From: Pedobacter psychrodurus | GTDB taxonomy: Bacteria > Bacteroidota > Bacteroidia > Sphingobacteriales > Sphingobacteriaceae | NCBI RefSeq assembly: GCF_004331735.1 | Contig: NZ_SJSO01000025.1 | Coordinates: forward strand, 26,158-90,157 | Direction of reading: 5' to 3' | DNA: 64,000 nucleotides | In this document: positions 52,862 to 61,948 of the stretch, in pieces | Layout of the letters: every line of letters begins with the position of its first letter | Position numbering within the stretch: the stretch's first letter is position 1 | Translations under genes and position numbers: made by a program | Notes under the pieces: generated by a model | Seen by the model: only the letters and a program-made list of their open reading frames with translations | Told to the model about the DNA's origin: nothing | Databases searched by the model: none

Positions 52862-53494
52862 ATGAAAAAAGGGGCTTTTATAGCGGTATTTCTGCTATGT
52901 ATTTCATTTACCATTCAAGCTCAGGTTAAAAGAACTAGTACATCAACAGAAACTAAAGAAACAAATACGCAACAACTAAGGGCTCAGGCGCCGGAAGGGC
53001 ATTATTGTGATTATTGTAAATTAAATTACCCAGAATCGCATTTCCCTTGTATTATGAAGTCCATTAAAGGCAAACTAGATGTAGCCACTGGCGAGGTAAG
53101 TTTTGTGGCCGGACAACCGATAGGCGGCATTGTGGTAAAAGGTGGTAAAAATCCTGGAGACAACACAATTACACTAGTAACGGGCCAAAACGGAGAAATA
53201 GAATTTAACAATGCTAGCGCAGGGAATTATAAATTTATTATATCTGTTCCCTCAACAAATCCAAAATCGCGGGTAGCGGGCACACCGATTGGTGGAATAA
53301 TTGTTAAAGGTGGTAAAAATCCTGGCGGAAGTTTAATCACTTTAATTACGAATGAAAATGGTGAAATTGAGCTCAATAACCTTGCTGTGGGCATTTATAA
53401 ATTCACTGCAATGGGGGCTTCTGCAACGGAGAAAAGCAATCCTTTATACAAATCGAGTTATTCGGAAAAGGTAAACCCCTTATATAAAAACTAA
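52862..53494 (+). CDS. Secreted protein with duplicated GGKNPG modules
   Basis: A 210-residue exported protein: signal peptide to about residue 21 (FTIQAQ), a Cys-containing segment (HYCDYCKLNYPESHFPC) that may bind metal, then two about 60-residue repeats. Each begins PIGGIxVKGGKNPGxxxITLxTxxNGEIExNN and ends in a YKF strand. They look like small beta-sandwich carboxypeptidase-regulatory-like domains. A short KSNPLYKSS / KVNPLYKN repeat closes the protein. Function unknown. Confidence 0.8.
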   Translation: MKKGAFIAVFLLCISFTIQAQVKRTSTSTETKETNTQQLRAQAPEGHYCDYCKLNYPESHFPCIMKSIKGKLDVATGEVSFVAGQPIGGIVVKGGKNPGDNTITLVTGQNGEIEFNNASAGNYKFIISVPSTNPKSRVAGTPIGGIIVKGGKNPGGSLITLITNENGEIELNNLAVGIYKFTAMGASATEKSNPLYKSSYSEKVNPLYKN

Positions 53495-53591
53495 AATCTT
53501 TAAATTTACATTATGTTCCATTTTTTGGCACTATTATGGAATCTTTCAAGTCTGTGCATCTTTAAATTGTTATACATTTAAAACACACATT

Positions 53592-54122
53592 ATGAAACGT
53601 TTAAATTTAATATTCAGCCTTGCATTTCTTTCGCTTGGATTTCAATCTTTTGCCCAAACCAATAAAGAAACTACAGTAAAAATTGTAGCAGATAAAAATT
53701 ATACTTTTGTTGCTAACACGGCCCTGCCGATGTCGAATAATGACATTAGCAGGGTATTAGCGATGATGCCAGGTAGTCAGGGTGGTTCTTCTATAAACCT
53801 GTCGGGTTCGCTATATGATGTTAGGGTTACCAAAGACAGTATTGTTGCTTATCTGCCTTATTATGGAAGATCTTTCTCTGCTCCGATGGATCCTACACAG
53901 GGTGGTATTAAATTTACCTCAAAAGATTTTACCTATACCGAAACAAAGAATAAAAAAGGATCATACACTATCCAAATTAATACAAAGGACGTAAAAAGAG
54001 AAAATTATCGGTTTACAATCAATATTTCAACCAATGGTTATGCTTCATTAACGGCAAGTAGCATGAATAAACAACCCATTATTTTTAATGGTTATTTAGA
54101 CGAGCCGAAGAAACAGGATTAG
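53592..54122 (+). CDS. DUF4251 secreted protein
   Basis: A 176-residue exported protein: signal peptide ending QSFAQ, then the DUF4251 domain with KNYTFVANTALPMS at the start, GSLYDVRVTKDSIVAYLPYYGR in the middle and RFTINISTNGYASLTASSMN plus IIFNGYL at the end. The family is a Bacteroidota-specific secreted domain of unknown function. Confidence 0.88.
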   Translation: MKRLNLIFSLAFLSLGFQSFAQTNKETTVKIVADKNYTFVANTALPMSNNDISRVLAMMPGSQGGSSINLSGSLYDVRVTKDSIVAYLPYYGRSFSAPMDPTQGGIKFTSKDFTYTETKNKKGSYTIQINTKDVKRENYRFTINISTNGYASLTASSMNKQPIIFNGYLDEPKKQD

Positions 54123-54146
54123 TACGAGAAATCTGGCTCGATAAAT

Positions 54147-54229
54147 CGTCATTTCGAACGGAGTGCAACGCAGCCGAGAAATCTACCTCATAGATCTCTC
54201 CGTTTCGCTGCGCTTCAGTCGAGATGACG
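54147..54229. repeat. CGTCATTTCGA element, complete
   Basis: Ends CGTCATTTCGA (54147-54157) and TCGAGATGACG (54219-54229), 10 of 11 complementary, with inner GAGAAATCTA/TAGATCTCTC arms. Confidence 0.8.
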
Positions 54230-54236
54230 ATCATAC

Positions 54237-55319
54237 TTACTTCTTAACCAGTTCAATCTGAAAAATATGTGGCCATTTTTTTCCCGCTACAAGAAGCCTT
54301 TTACTTGCCTTATCGTAAGCAATGCCGTTTAATACATTATTGGCTTTTTCATCTTCGGTTTTAAAGTAATCGGCTGGCAACAGTCCGGATAAATCGATCT
54401 TACTTTCTACAGCACCAGTTTCTGGATTGATAATCAGAATGTCATTGGTCGTGTAAACATTTGCATAAATTTTACCATCAATAATTTCAAGTTCATTCAG
54501 ATTTTGAATTGGTCCTTTATTATCAAAAACATCAATTGAACCAATTTTTTGATAGGTATCTTTATTTAGGAAAAAAATGGTATTAGAACCATCGGTATTA
54601 AATACTTTTTGTCCATCAAAAGCCAAACCCCAACCTTCTCTACCGGTAGTGTACGAAAATTCAGATATTTTTTTGAACGTAGCTTTATCATACACAAAGC
54701 CAACTTTTTCGCGGTAAGTTAATTGAATAATCTTATTGCCGATTACGGTTATGCCTTCGCCAAAGTATTGCTTATCTAAATCTGCTTTCTGAAGGATCTT
54801 GCCTGTAGCCAGTTCTACTTTACGTAAGCTTGAATGGCCATAATCGCCAGCACTTTCGTAAAAAAAGCCATCATGGTATTCTAAACCTTCTACATATGAT
54901 GAGGTATCATGAGGCAAGGTTTTAATCACTTTATAAGTATATTCTACAGGAGCCTGAGCCGCCAAAACATTAATGTTCGAGGTTAAATCTTCTGACTTTC
55001 CGGCACCAAATATTTTGGCTGTTACCAGATGGTTACCCAATTTCAAACCTTCAGTTTTAAGTTTGATGGCCGAAGTATCGGCTTTCGAAATCACTTTTAC
55101 GGTATCGATCAAGTAAACTACGGAGTCTACTTTTTGCTCGGCTCCAAACTGAACTTTAACGTCAAATTCATTTCCTGACGGCACATTAAGGCCTGTCATT
55201 GGGGAAAGAAAGCTACGATAAGTTGTGGTAGAACTGTCTTTACAAGAACTTACAAACGCTAGTGCAAGTCCTATAAATATGAAATTTTTAATGGGGTTAA
55301 TCTTCAGGCCAAAACGCAT
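54237..55319 (-). CDS. Glutaminyl-peptide cyclotransferase lipoprotein
   Basis: A 360-residue lipoprotein (lipobox FVSSC, Cys27). After an N-terminal about 100-residue strand-rich part comes a five-bladed propeller of the plant-type glutamine cyclotransferase family: SYVEGLEYHDGFFYESAGDYG, KYFGEGITVIGNKI, TGREGWGLAFDG, LNELEIIDGKIYANVY, VLNGIAYDKASKRL. It forms N-terminal pyroglutamate on exported proteins. Start overlaps yraN by 23 bases. Confidence 0.92.
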   Translation of the reverse strand: MRFGLKINPIKNFIFIGLALAFVSSCKDSSTTTYRSFLSPMTGLNVPSGNEFDVKVQFGAEQKVDSVVYLIDTVKVISKADTSAIKLKTEGLKLGNHLVTAKIFGAGKSEDLTSNINVLAAQAPVEYTYKVIKTLPHDTSSYVEGLEYHDGFFYESAGDYGHSSLRKVELATGKILQKADLDKQYFGEGITVIGNKIIQLTYREKVGFVYDKATFKKISEFSYTTGREGWGLAFDGQKVFNTDGSNTIFFLNKDTYQKIGSIDVFDNKGPIQNLNELEIIDGKIYANVYTTNDILIINPETGAVESKIDLSGLLPADYFKTEDEKANNVLNGIAYDKASKRLLVAGKKWPHIFQIELVKK

Positions 55320-55662
55320 CTTCTATATGGTTTAAATTATAATTTTTATTCTTTGTAAATGTAATGGCAATAATATCAAAACGGATATCATTTTGGTGGT
55401 TCATTATTTCAATATAGGCATTAGCCGCCAATTCCATTTGTATTTGCTTGGCTTTGTGCACAAATTCTTCAGGTTGGCCAAAAGCAATAGAGCTACGGGA
55501 TTTAACTTCTACAAAAACCATGATGCCGTTTTTATAAACAATTAAATCTACTTCGGCTTTACCATGTGTCCAGTTTTCATCTAAAACCTCATAACCCTGG
55601 TCTTCCAGGTATTGCTTCGCAATACTTTCGCCTGCTTTACCTAAATCATTGTGTAATGCCAT
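55297..55662 (-). CDS. YraN family (UPF0102) protein
   Basis: A 121-residue protein with the endonuclease-like UPF0102 motif: N-terminal GKAGESIAKQYLEDQGYEVL, then AEVDLIVYKNGIMVFVEVKSRSS (Asp, then E-x-K). The fold is PDDEXK-like and predicted to be a nuclease or Holliday-junction-resolvase relative. It is upstream of the glutamine cyclotransferase gene with a 23-base overlap. Confidence 0.92.
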   Translation of the reverse strand: MALHNDLGKAGESIAKQYLEDQGYEVLDENWTHGKAEVDLIVYKNGIMVFVEVKSRSSIAFGQPEEFVHKAKQIQMELAANAYIEIMNHQNDIRFDIIAITFTKNKNYNLNHIEDAFWPED

Positions 55663-55731
55663 AAATGACTAAAACTGGAATTAGATTAAAATTTTCAATA
55701 TAATGATGTTAGTTTAGTCATTTAAATCTGT

Positions 55732-55844
55732 CGTCATGCTGAATTTATTTTACAAGTATAAATAGTATTTTCAGTTGCCTTGTAGCTACTACGTGGTCAG
55801 CATCTTTCCTGCTATAAAGACCCTGAAATAAATTCAGGGTGACG
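55732..55844. repeat. CGTCATGCTGA element
   Basis: Left end CGTCATGCTGA (55732); right end TCAGGGTGACG (to 55844). It fills most of the 250-base gap between dnaG and yraN. Confidence 0.7.
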
Positions 55845-55912
55845 ATACTATTATTCAATGTCTGAAGTAAAGTTACCTATAAAACAAGCCATCATTTCAT
55901 TAAATCAACTAA

Positions 55913-57889
55913 TTATTCGACTATTATAGCACCCATAAAATCAGCTATGATTTTCTCAATTCGTTTTATATTGGAGTACCTCACCATTAAATCTTCCTGT
56001 TTAGAAGAATCTTTCTCAGTTTTCAATTCTGAAAGAATCCCTTGTTTTATCACCTGTATTTTATTTTTTTTAAGATGATAAATTCCTCCAAGGATCGTTT
56101 TTTTCAAGTCCATTGATTCATCTTTAACATAGATAAGATGCCTGTTTAACCAATTTTCGCTCAATTGATACTTACTAGTAGATAATGTTATTGCTAGATC
56201 AGAAATTTCTCGATCACTATTTTGAGTAAAATCCTTTTCTGTAGGCAAACGCCCTTTTTCAGCCTTTTCCCAATATAATTTAATAATCTTATCATGAAGA
56301 CTTCTCTTAAATACAACATCAGTAAGGTTTTGTAAGATAAAAGATCCTATGTACAAATCTTCATTCTGATCCCACGTAACCAGCATATGTCCGTAAGCTA
56401 GCATTAAACGTAGAATTTCTTTTTCTTGTGGTTCATCATCATCGACAGCTTGCTGTTCTGATGGCCCTACACTATCATCCCATAAATCATCAGGCGGACC
56501 AAGTGGCTCAGGCGCCCCTGATGAGTATTGCTTTGGACTTGAAGACGGATTAGCCCGTTGATTACTATCGAAACTTTTCTTAAGTTTAGCTGAGCGCATT
56601 TTATTTAACTCGCCAAGTAAGATATGTTCATCAATTTCGAGCAAACTGCTACACTCGCGGATAAAAACCGAGGCTTTAATCTGATCAGGGATTTTAGCAA
56701 TACTTTCTACAATATCGCGGATAATGCCTGCCCGTTTGATCGGATCGTTGCCCGCATCTTTAAGGAGCACATTCGCTTTGTATAAAATAAAGTCTTTCCT
56801 ATTTTCCTCGAGATAGGTTTTAAACGCCCCGGCCCCAACATGGTGCATATAAGAATCTGGATCGTGACCATCCGGAAAGGAAACGATTTTCACGTTCAGT
56901 CCTTCCTCTAAAATCATATCCAAACCACGTAGTGAAGCTTTAATACCCGCAGCATCACCATCAAATAAAATGGTTATGTTCTGTGTAAAGCGCCCAATCA
57001 GTTTAATCTGCTCTACCGTTAAGGAAGTACCCGAAGAGGCTACCACGTTTTCTATGCCGGCCTGATGTACCGAAAGCACATCGGCATACCCTTCTGCCAG
57101 GTAACAGTTATCCAAATCGCGGATAGCTTTTTTAGCATGGAATAAACCATAAAGCACATTCGACTTGTGATAAATTTCACTTTCAGGCGAGTTTACGTAT
57201 TTAGGAACATTTTTATCCGTTTTTAGCGTTCTACCGCCAAAACCAATAATCCTACCAGTAAAGTTATGGATCGGAAACATTACCCGACCACGAAAGCGAT
57301 CGTAAATTTTGCCGTTATCATTTTTGATCGATAATCCAGTGGCCTCTAAAAACTCTAATTTATGACCTGCGTTGATGGCGCTTTGGGTCATGGCATCCCA
57401 CACGTCGGGAGAATACCCCACATCGAATTTTTTAAGGATATCTTCTCTAAAGCCTCGCTCTTTAAAATAGCTCAGTCCTATGCCCCTGCCCTCATCCGTC
57501 TCCCAAAGCTGTTTTACAAAAAATGCAGCAGCGTATTGCGAAACAATGTAAAGGCTTTCTTTGGCGCTTTGCGCTTCGACATCCTGAGGACTTAATTCGG
57601 CTTCCTCAACTTCTATATTGTATTTATTGGCTAAAAACTTAAGTGCTTCTGGATATGAATATTTTTCATGATCCATAATAAAACGCACTGAATCGCCTCC
57701 TTTACCACAACCGAAGCACTTGTAAATGCCTTTAGTTACGGATACGTGAAAGGAAGGTGTTTTTTCGCCATGGAAAGGGCAATTACCAATTAAACTGGTT
57801 CCGCGTTTTTTTAAGTGCACAAAATCCCCAACTACCTCCTCAATGCGGGCGGTATCCATTATCTTATCTATCGTTTCGCGGTTTATCAT
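55913..57889 (-). CDS. dnaG: DNA primase
   Basis: A 658-residue DnaG primase, making RNA primers at the replication fork. The N-terminal zinc finger is Cys37, His40, Cys58, Cys61 (NCPFHG ... YKCFGCGKGG). The TOPRIM catalytic core carries YLAEGYADVLSVHQAG (metal Glu), ILFDGDAAGIKASLRG (Asp-x-Asp) and a late DGHDPDSYM. The C-terminal half (about 430-658) contains a Ser/Pro-rich linker and a helicase-interacting domain. Length normal. Confidence 0.97.
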   Translation of the reverse strand: MINRETIDKIMDTARIEEVVGDFVHLKKRGTSLIGNCPFHGEKTPSFHVSVTKGIYKCFGCGKGGDSVRFIMDHEKYSYPEALKFLANKYNIEVEEAELSPQDVEAQSAKESLYIVSQYAAAFFVKQLWETDEGRGIGLSYFKERGFREDILKKFDVGYSPDVWDAMTQSAINAGHKLEFLEATGLSIKNDNGKIYDRFRGRVMFPIHNFTGRIIGFGGRTLKTDKNVPKYVNSPESEIYHKSNVLYGLFHAKKAIRDLDNCYLAEGYADVLSVHQAGIENVVASSGTSLTVEQIKLIGRFTQNITILFDGDAAGIKASLRGLDMILEEGLNVKIVSFPDGHDPDSYMHHVGAGAFKTYLEENRKDFILYKANVLLKDAGNDPIKRAGIIRDIVESIAKIPDQIKASVFIRECSSLLEIDEHILLGELNKMRSAKLKKSFDSNQRANPSSSPKQYSSGAPEPLGPPDDLWDDSVGPSEQQAVDDDEPQEKEILRLMLAYGHMLVTWDQNEDLYIGSFILQNLTDVVFKRSLHDKIIKLYWEKAEKGRLPTEKDFTQNSDREISDLAITLSTSKYQLSENWLNRHLIYVKDESMDLKKTILGGIYHLKKNKIQVIKQGILSELKTEKDSSKQEDLMVRYSNIKRIEKIIADFMGAIIVE

Positions 57890-57903
57890 ATTTCCTTATT
57901 GAT

Positions 57904-58023
57904 CGTCATTGCGAGGAGGCACGACGAAGCAATCTTTTATGCTGTTAGTTAATTAACTCATCGTCAAGCAAGAAAGATTGATTCACTCTTCCACACAGTC
58001 CCCTTCTTCAGTTCGCAATGACG
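57904..58023. repeat. CGTCATTGCGA element left of GIY-YIG gene
   Basis: Ends CGTCATTGCGA (57904-57914) and TTCGCAATGACG (58012-58023). Its right 58 bases (57966-58023) are 88 percent identical (51 of 58) to 58380-58437 in the same orientation, so the GIY-YIG gene is flanked by a direct repeat. Confidence 0.85.
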
Positions 58024-58056
58024 ATATATTTTAATCTACAATGGTGTAACTGACAT

Positions 58057-58356
58057 TTACCATTCTTTCACTATCTCCCATAAATCCCTCCATTCAGGAT
58101 TCATAGATTCTATTAATTTTATCTTCTTTATTCGACTCCCGCCCTTAATTCTCTTTTCTTCTGTAATTGCTTCTTCTATCGAATTATAAGAACAAAAATA
58201 AACAAGTTTATCAGCGTTATATTTAGCAGAAAAAGACTTAGGATAAGTTTTTTCCTTATGTTCTTTTACTCTAAATAGTATATCTGAAGTAACTCCAACA
58301 TACAATGTAGTGTGAGTAAAATTTGTAATAATGTAAACTGTTCCGCCTCGTTCCAT
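58057..58356 (-). CDS. Single-domain GIY-YIG endonuclease
   Basis: A 99-residue nuclease domain. Motif GIY is TVYIITN, YIG is LYVGVTSD, the catalytic Arg is Arg29 (DILFRVKEH), and the later Glu is in SIEEAITEEKRIKG; the protein ends NPEWRDLWEIV. This is the short UvrC/YhbQ-like type common in Bacteroidota. There is no DNA-binding domain. The gene is the only one in an about 700-base gap and lies between near-identical repeats, so it may travel with them. Confidence 0.92.
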   Translation of the reverse strand: MERGGTVYIITNFTHTTLYVGVTSDILFRVKEHKEKTYPKSFSAKYNADKLVYFCSYNSIEEAITEEKRIKGGSRIKKIKLIESMNPEWRDLWEIVKEW

Positions 58357-58379
58357 TATCCTCTTTTAAATCTACCTTT

Positions 58380-58437
58380 AAGCAAGAAAGATGGCTTAAC
58401 TCCATCACACATTCCCCTTCTTCAGTTCGCAATGACG
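58380..58437. repeat. Direct repeat copy right of GIY-YIG gene
   Basis: AAGCAAGAAAGAT at the start, TTCGCAATGACG at the end (58426-58437). A right half element matching 57966-58023. Confidence 0.85.
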
Positions 58438-58447
58438 CAGCAAAGAT

Positions 58448-58580
58448 CGTCATTGCGAGAAGGCTTTTTCAGCCGACGAAGCAATCTTTTTTGCTATTAA
58501 TTTATTTCAAATTTATTATTACTATACAGGAAAGATTGCTTCACTCCATCGCACAGCCCTTGCTTCAGTTCGCAATGACG
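58448..58580. repeat. CGTCATTGCGA element, complete
   Basis: Ends CGTCATTGCGA (58448-58458) and TCGCAATGACG (58570-58580), arms GAAGCAATCTTTT and GGAAAGATTGCTTC. It sits between the GIY-YIG region and the SGNH gene. Confidence 0.85.
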
Positions 58581-58587
58581 AATTGGC

Positions 58588-59247
58588 TTACTTCACCAAA
58601 GGCAATAACTGATCGGCAACCAATTTATTACCTGTTTCGTTTAAGTGTACTCTATCAACGGTTAAAATGCCTTTTTCTTTATCCTCTGGATTGTTTTTCG
58701 CCTCATATTCTGCAAAAACTTTCCTCAAATCGCATACAGGAAGATTATTTTTTGTAGCCAGTGTTCTAATCCCTTCAGCATATTTATTCAAATCAGCATC
58801 TAACTCATTGGTACCATCCTTTTTCTCACCAACAACCGATGGGGTAACCAATACCACTTTGCTACCTACACCTTGAATTTTATTAATCAACGCCTGGTAG
58901 AACTTTAAATATTTATCGTAATCAGTTCCGGTATGGGAAGATTGTTTATGCCAAACATCATTAATGCCTACGTAAATAACCACTAAATCAGGTTTCTTGT
59001 TCAGCACATCATCTTCTAAACGCAGGTATAAATCGTAAACTTTGTTTCCTCCTATTCCGGCACCGATTACGTCATATTTAGTAGAATCGAGTGATTTTTT
59101 GATCAGGGTTACATATCCATTTTTAGAAAGGCCCTGTTGGGTAATCGAATCGCCAAAGAAGATAATCCGTTTTGGTTTAAATGTCATTGATGTTAGTGCC
59201 ATTAAGCAAAAGCTTAGTAAAATACTTGTTTTAAATAATGTTTTCAT
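58588..59247 (-). CDS. SGNH/GDSL-type esterase
   Basis: A 219-residue exported hydrolase; signal peptide about residues 1-22. Blocks: FFGDSITQQG (Ser in GDS), AGIGGNKVYDL (Gly), YVGINDVWH (Asn), DRVHLNETGN (Asp and His). This is a complete SGNH catalytic set, similar to rhamnogalacturonan acetylesterase-like lipases that deacetylate sugars or lipids. It lies 17 bases after the serine hydrolase gene and is probably in one operon with it. Confidence 0.93.
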   Translation of the reverse strand: MKTLFKTSILLSFCLMALTSMTFKPKRIIFFGDSITQQGLSKNGYVTLIKKSLDSTKYDVIGAGIGGNKVYDLYLRLEDDVLNKKPDLVVIYVGINDVWHKQSSHTGTDYDKYLKFYQALINKIQGVGSKVVLVTPSVVGEKKDGTNELDADLNKYAEGIRTLATKNNLPVCDLRKVFAEYEAKNNPEDKEKGILTVDRVHLNETGNKLVADQLLPLVK

Positions 59248-59264
59248 TGTATAATTGGTTAGTA

Positions 59265-60833
59265 TTATTTTTTATCGGCCTTTTTAAAATCCAGATCCTG
59301 AAAATCGAAACTAAAATCGGTTAATGGCGAAATGGCCTTTATTTTAAATCCATCAGCCAAAGCATTGTTATCTAAACTAAAATTAACAAAAGCATCGGCA
59401 TCTAAACTTCTATCATACCATTTTACGATATAGGTATTTCCCTTGTAATAAGTCATATCACCTTTTAATTTTGGAGCATTTTTAGCTTGAAAATGCATCT
59501 TGCCATTTGCCTCACTAATGATTACATCGCCAAACCACGCATCTTGAAAAGTGCCATAATAATTTTTAGCATCTGGCTTAGTTACCGACAGTTTTTGTTG
59601 TGCTGCAATATCGTTCCAAACTTTGCTCACCATTTCATCAGCCTGCTTTTCATTCCTAAGTCTGTTATCGTTATAGGTTTTAATCCTGTCTTGCCCTTTA
59701 ATTCCCAGATAACCATCTTTAATCGAATTGGTGATCGAATTAAAAGCAGCACCAGATTGCTGATTGGTTAATACAATAATTCCCAATTTCATCTCTGGAA
59801 TAATCGTTACCTGTGTTACGATTCCTGATAAACCACCAGTATGCGTGGCTTGAAAATTGCCATTTACATTGCTCAAAAACCAACCTAAACCATAGCTGCT
59901 AAAAGCAGCTGGATTACCGCCCGCGATAATGGTTTGTGGTGTCCAAAGTTCTCTTGCTATCGCAGGACTGAATAATTTCTTGTCCAATGCTTCGCCGTAT
60001 TTCCCACCATTGATCATCGCCATTACCCATTTGCTCATATCGGTTACATTCGAATAAATCCCACCAGCGGCATTCGCAATTTCTCCAAAGCTTAAGCCTA
60101 CAGGAAGCAGTTTGCCTTCATAAGGTGCGTGACCATCAATTACATTCGATTTATCTTTTAAACGGTACCACGAAGCTGCCGTTTTGGTCATGCCCAAAGG
60201 TTTAATAATCCTGCTTTCTATAAAATCTTCATAGGTAATTCCAGAAACCCTTGCTACTACATCGCCTGCAACAATATACATCAGGTTGTCATAATCATAT
60301 TTGGTGCGGAAAGATGAAACCGGCTTTAAATAACGCAGGTTATGGATCAATTGCTTTTTATTAACTGTTGATGAATCGGGCCAGATCATTAAATCGCCAG
60401 CGCCCAAACCTAAACCACTTCGGTGTGTAAGCAAATCGCGAATGGTAAATTCGCTGGTTACATAGGCATCGTACATCTTAAACTCCGGAATTACATCGGT
60501 CACTTTTGTATCCCAGGTGATTTTCTTTTCATCAACTAACATCCCCAAAGCAGCTGCGGTGAAAGCCTTTGTGTTTGATGCCACGCCAAAAAGGGTATTT
60601 TCATCAACCTTTTTATTGGTTTTAATGGAACTTATCCCATAACCTTTTAGATGGATTATTTTGCCGTCTTTAATTACAGAAACTGCAATTCCAGGAACAT
60701 TAAAGGTGCTTAATGTTTTTTCTACAACACTATCGATCTGTTTTGACGACAATACTTGTGCATGCACATGAATGCCCAAAAACAATGATAAAGCAAATGA
60801 TATTTTAAATTTCAACGAAGAAAAGAGTTGCAT
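59265..60833 (-). CDS. Serine hydrolase (beta-lactamase class C-like) with DUF3471
   Basis: A 522-residue exported protein with signal peptide ending HVHAQ. The beta-lactamase/penicillin-binding-like domain (about 30-365) has Ser86-x-x-Lys89 (SNTKAFTA), a Y-x-N motif (YDYDNLMY) and a late HTGG motif. The C-terminal domain (about 405-520) matches DUF3471, often attached to these peptidases. Activity is likely esterase or D-amino-acid peptidase; true beta-lactamase activity cannot be inferred. Confidence 0.93.
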   Translation of the reverse strand: MQLFSSLKFKISFALSLFLGIHVHAQVLSSKQIDSVVEKTLSTFNVPGIAVSVIKDGKIIHLKGYGISSIKTNKKVDENTLFGVASNTKAFTAAALGMLVDEKKITWDTKVTDVIPEFKMYDAYVTSEFTIRDLLTHRSGLGLGAGDLMIWPDSSTVNKKQLIHNLRYLKPVSSFRTKYDYDNLMYIVAGDVVARVSGITYEDFIESRIIKPLGMTKTAASWYRLKDKSNVIDGHAPYEGKLLPVGLSFGEIANAAGGIYSNVTDMSKWVMAMINGGKYGEALDKKLFSPAIARELWTPQTIIAGGNPAAFSSYGLGWFLSNVNGNFQATHTGGLSGIVTQVTIIPEMKLGIIVLTNQQSGAAFNSITNSIKDGYLGIKGQDRIKTYNDNRLRNEKQADEMVSKVWNDIAAQQKLSVTKPDAKNYYGTFQDAWFGDVIISEANGKMHFQAKNAPKLKGDMTYYKGNTYIVKWYDRSLDADAFVNFSLDNNALADGFKIKAISPLTDFSFDFQDLDFKKADKK

Positions 60834-60892
60834 ATTGATCGGTTTAAATAATCGTTTAAAGATAATAAATCTTTTATGCGATAGTCAAATCC

Positions 60893-61834
60893 TTATTTGC
60901 CCTTTTCGAGTTTGTAATCTTTGTGTACGATTAAAAAACTCGCCCGTTCTTCTTTTTTGAAAGGATAATCCCAGTTACCCTGATAAGTAATTTTTGTAGG
61001 CAGTTTGTCTTCTCCGAAATAGCCCATTTCTATATTCATCTGCACATCAAAATCGAATAGCATATTGCTGTATTTCATATCGACATAACGGCCCAGAATA
61101 TTGAAATTTCGTTTATCGAAAATGGTAACCAATTCTTTAATCATGATACCATCTTTTGTCCAGCTACTTAAATCGGGTTTAACTGAAACCTTGAAACGAT
61201 ATACAGGAATAGAATCGAGGTAGGTACCACTGGTGAAACCATAATCGTAATACTGGCGCATATTGGCTGAAAATATTTCGGTTTTGCTACCGATGAAAGG
61301 AACTTTTACCGGCCTCCCTGGATTGAAGATCAATGTTTTTAGTTTGTCTTTATAACTTTCGTTTGTCCCACCCTTGCCATCAGCTGCAGGTGCATTGGGT
61401 ACAAAATCGGTATTGTAGGCATTCATAAAAATGTAATCGAACATTTCTACGGTGTAAAGCTGGTATTTTCCGTTTTTCTTATAAATTTTTCCAGTATCCT
61501 GTTTTACAAGATATTCCATCTTGTAAGGACCGCTATTGTTATGGCGGATTTTACGGTAAATTTTTCCATCAACCTTGTTCTTTTTGTCATAACTGTAAAT
61601 CCTGTTTTCGGCAATGAAAGAATAACGTTTCATATCCCTAAACGACTGATAAAAAGAAGTATCATACATCACCTTTCTGATAAATGTTTCTACATTCAAT
61701 TTTTCGGCCTTGATATTTACTGTCGAATCGAGCGTAATGGTTTTAATTGTATCAGGATTAAAACGGTTGATTTCCTGGGTAAAACCTTTATAAAAGAGCG
61801 ACGTTAACAGTAAAAAAAAAAGTACTTTCTTCAT
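60893..61834 (-). CDS. Secreted protein, unknown
   Basis: A 313-residue exported protein starting at the ATG at 61834, which opens a signal peptide (MKKVLFFLLLTSLFYKGFTQ); an in-frame ATG at 61939 would place 35 odd residues in front. No family recognised by name. Strand-rich mature part with EMFDYIFMNAYNTDFVPN, RQYYDYGFTSGTYLDSIPVYRFKV, RNFNILGRYVDMKYSNMLFD. It may be an outer-membrane-anchored or periplasmic protein; related-looking proteins in Bacteroidota are annotated hypothetical. Confidence 0.75.
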   Translation of the reverse strand: MKKVLFFLLLTSLFYKGFTQEINRFNPDTIKTITLDSTVNIKAEKLNVETFIRKVMYDTSFYQSFRDMKRYSFIAENRIYSYDKKNKVDGKIYRKIRHNNSGPYKMEYLVKQDTGKIYKKNGKYQLYTVEMFDYIFMNAYNTDFVPNAPAADGKGGTNESYKDKLKTLIFNPGRPVKVPFIGSKTEIFSANMRQYYDYGFTSGTYLDSIPVYRFKVSVKPDLSSWTKDGIMIKELVTIFDKRNFNILGRYVDMKYSNMLFDFDVQMNIEMGYFGEDKLPTKITYQGNWDYPFKKEERASFLIVHKDYKLEKGK

Positions 61835-61948
61835 GTAAAATGGAATATGTAAAAGGTAAAATGGAAGAGGAACCATGGTAGATGTAAGAAGGGAAATGGA
61901 ATGAGAATTAACGCTATCATCCATCTTACACATTAACATTTTACGTCT

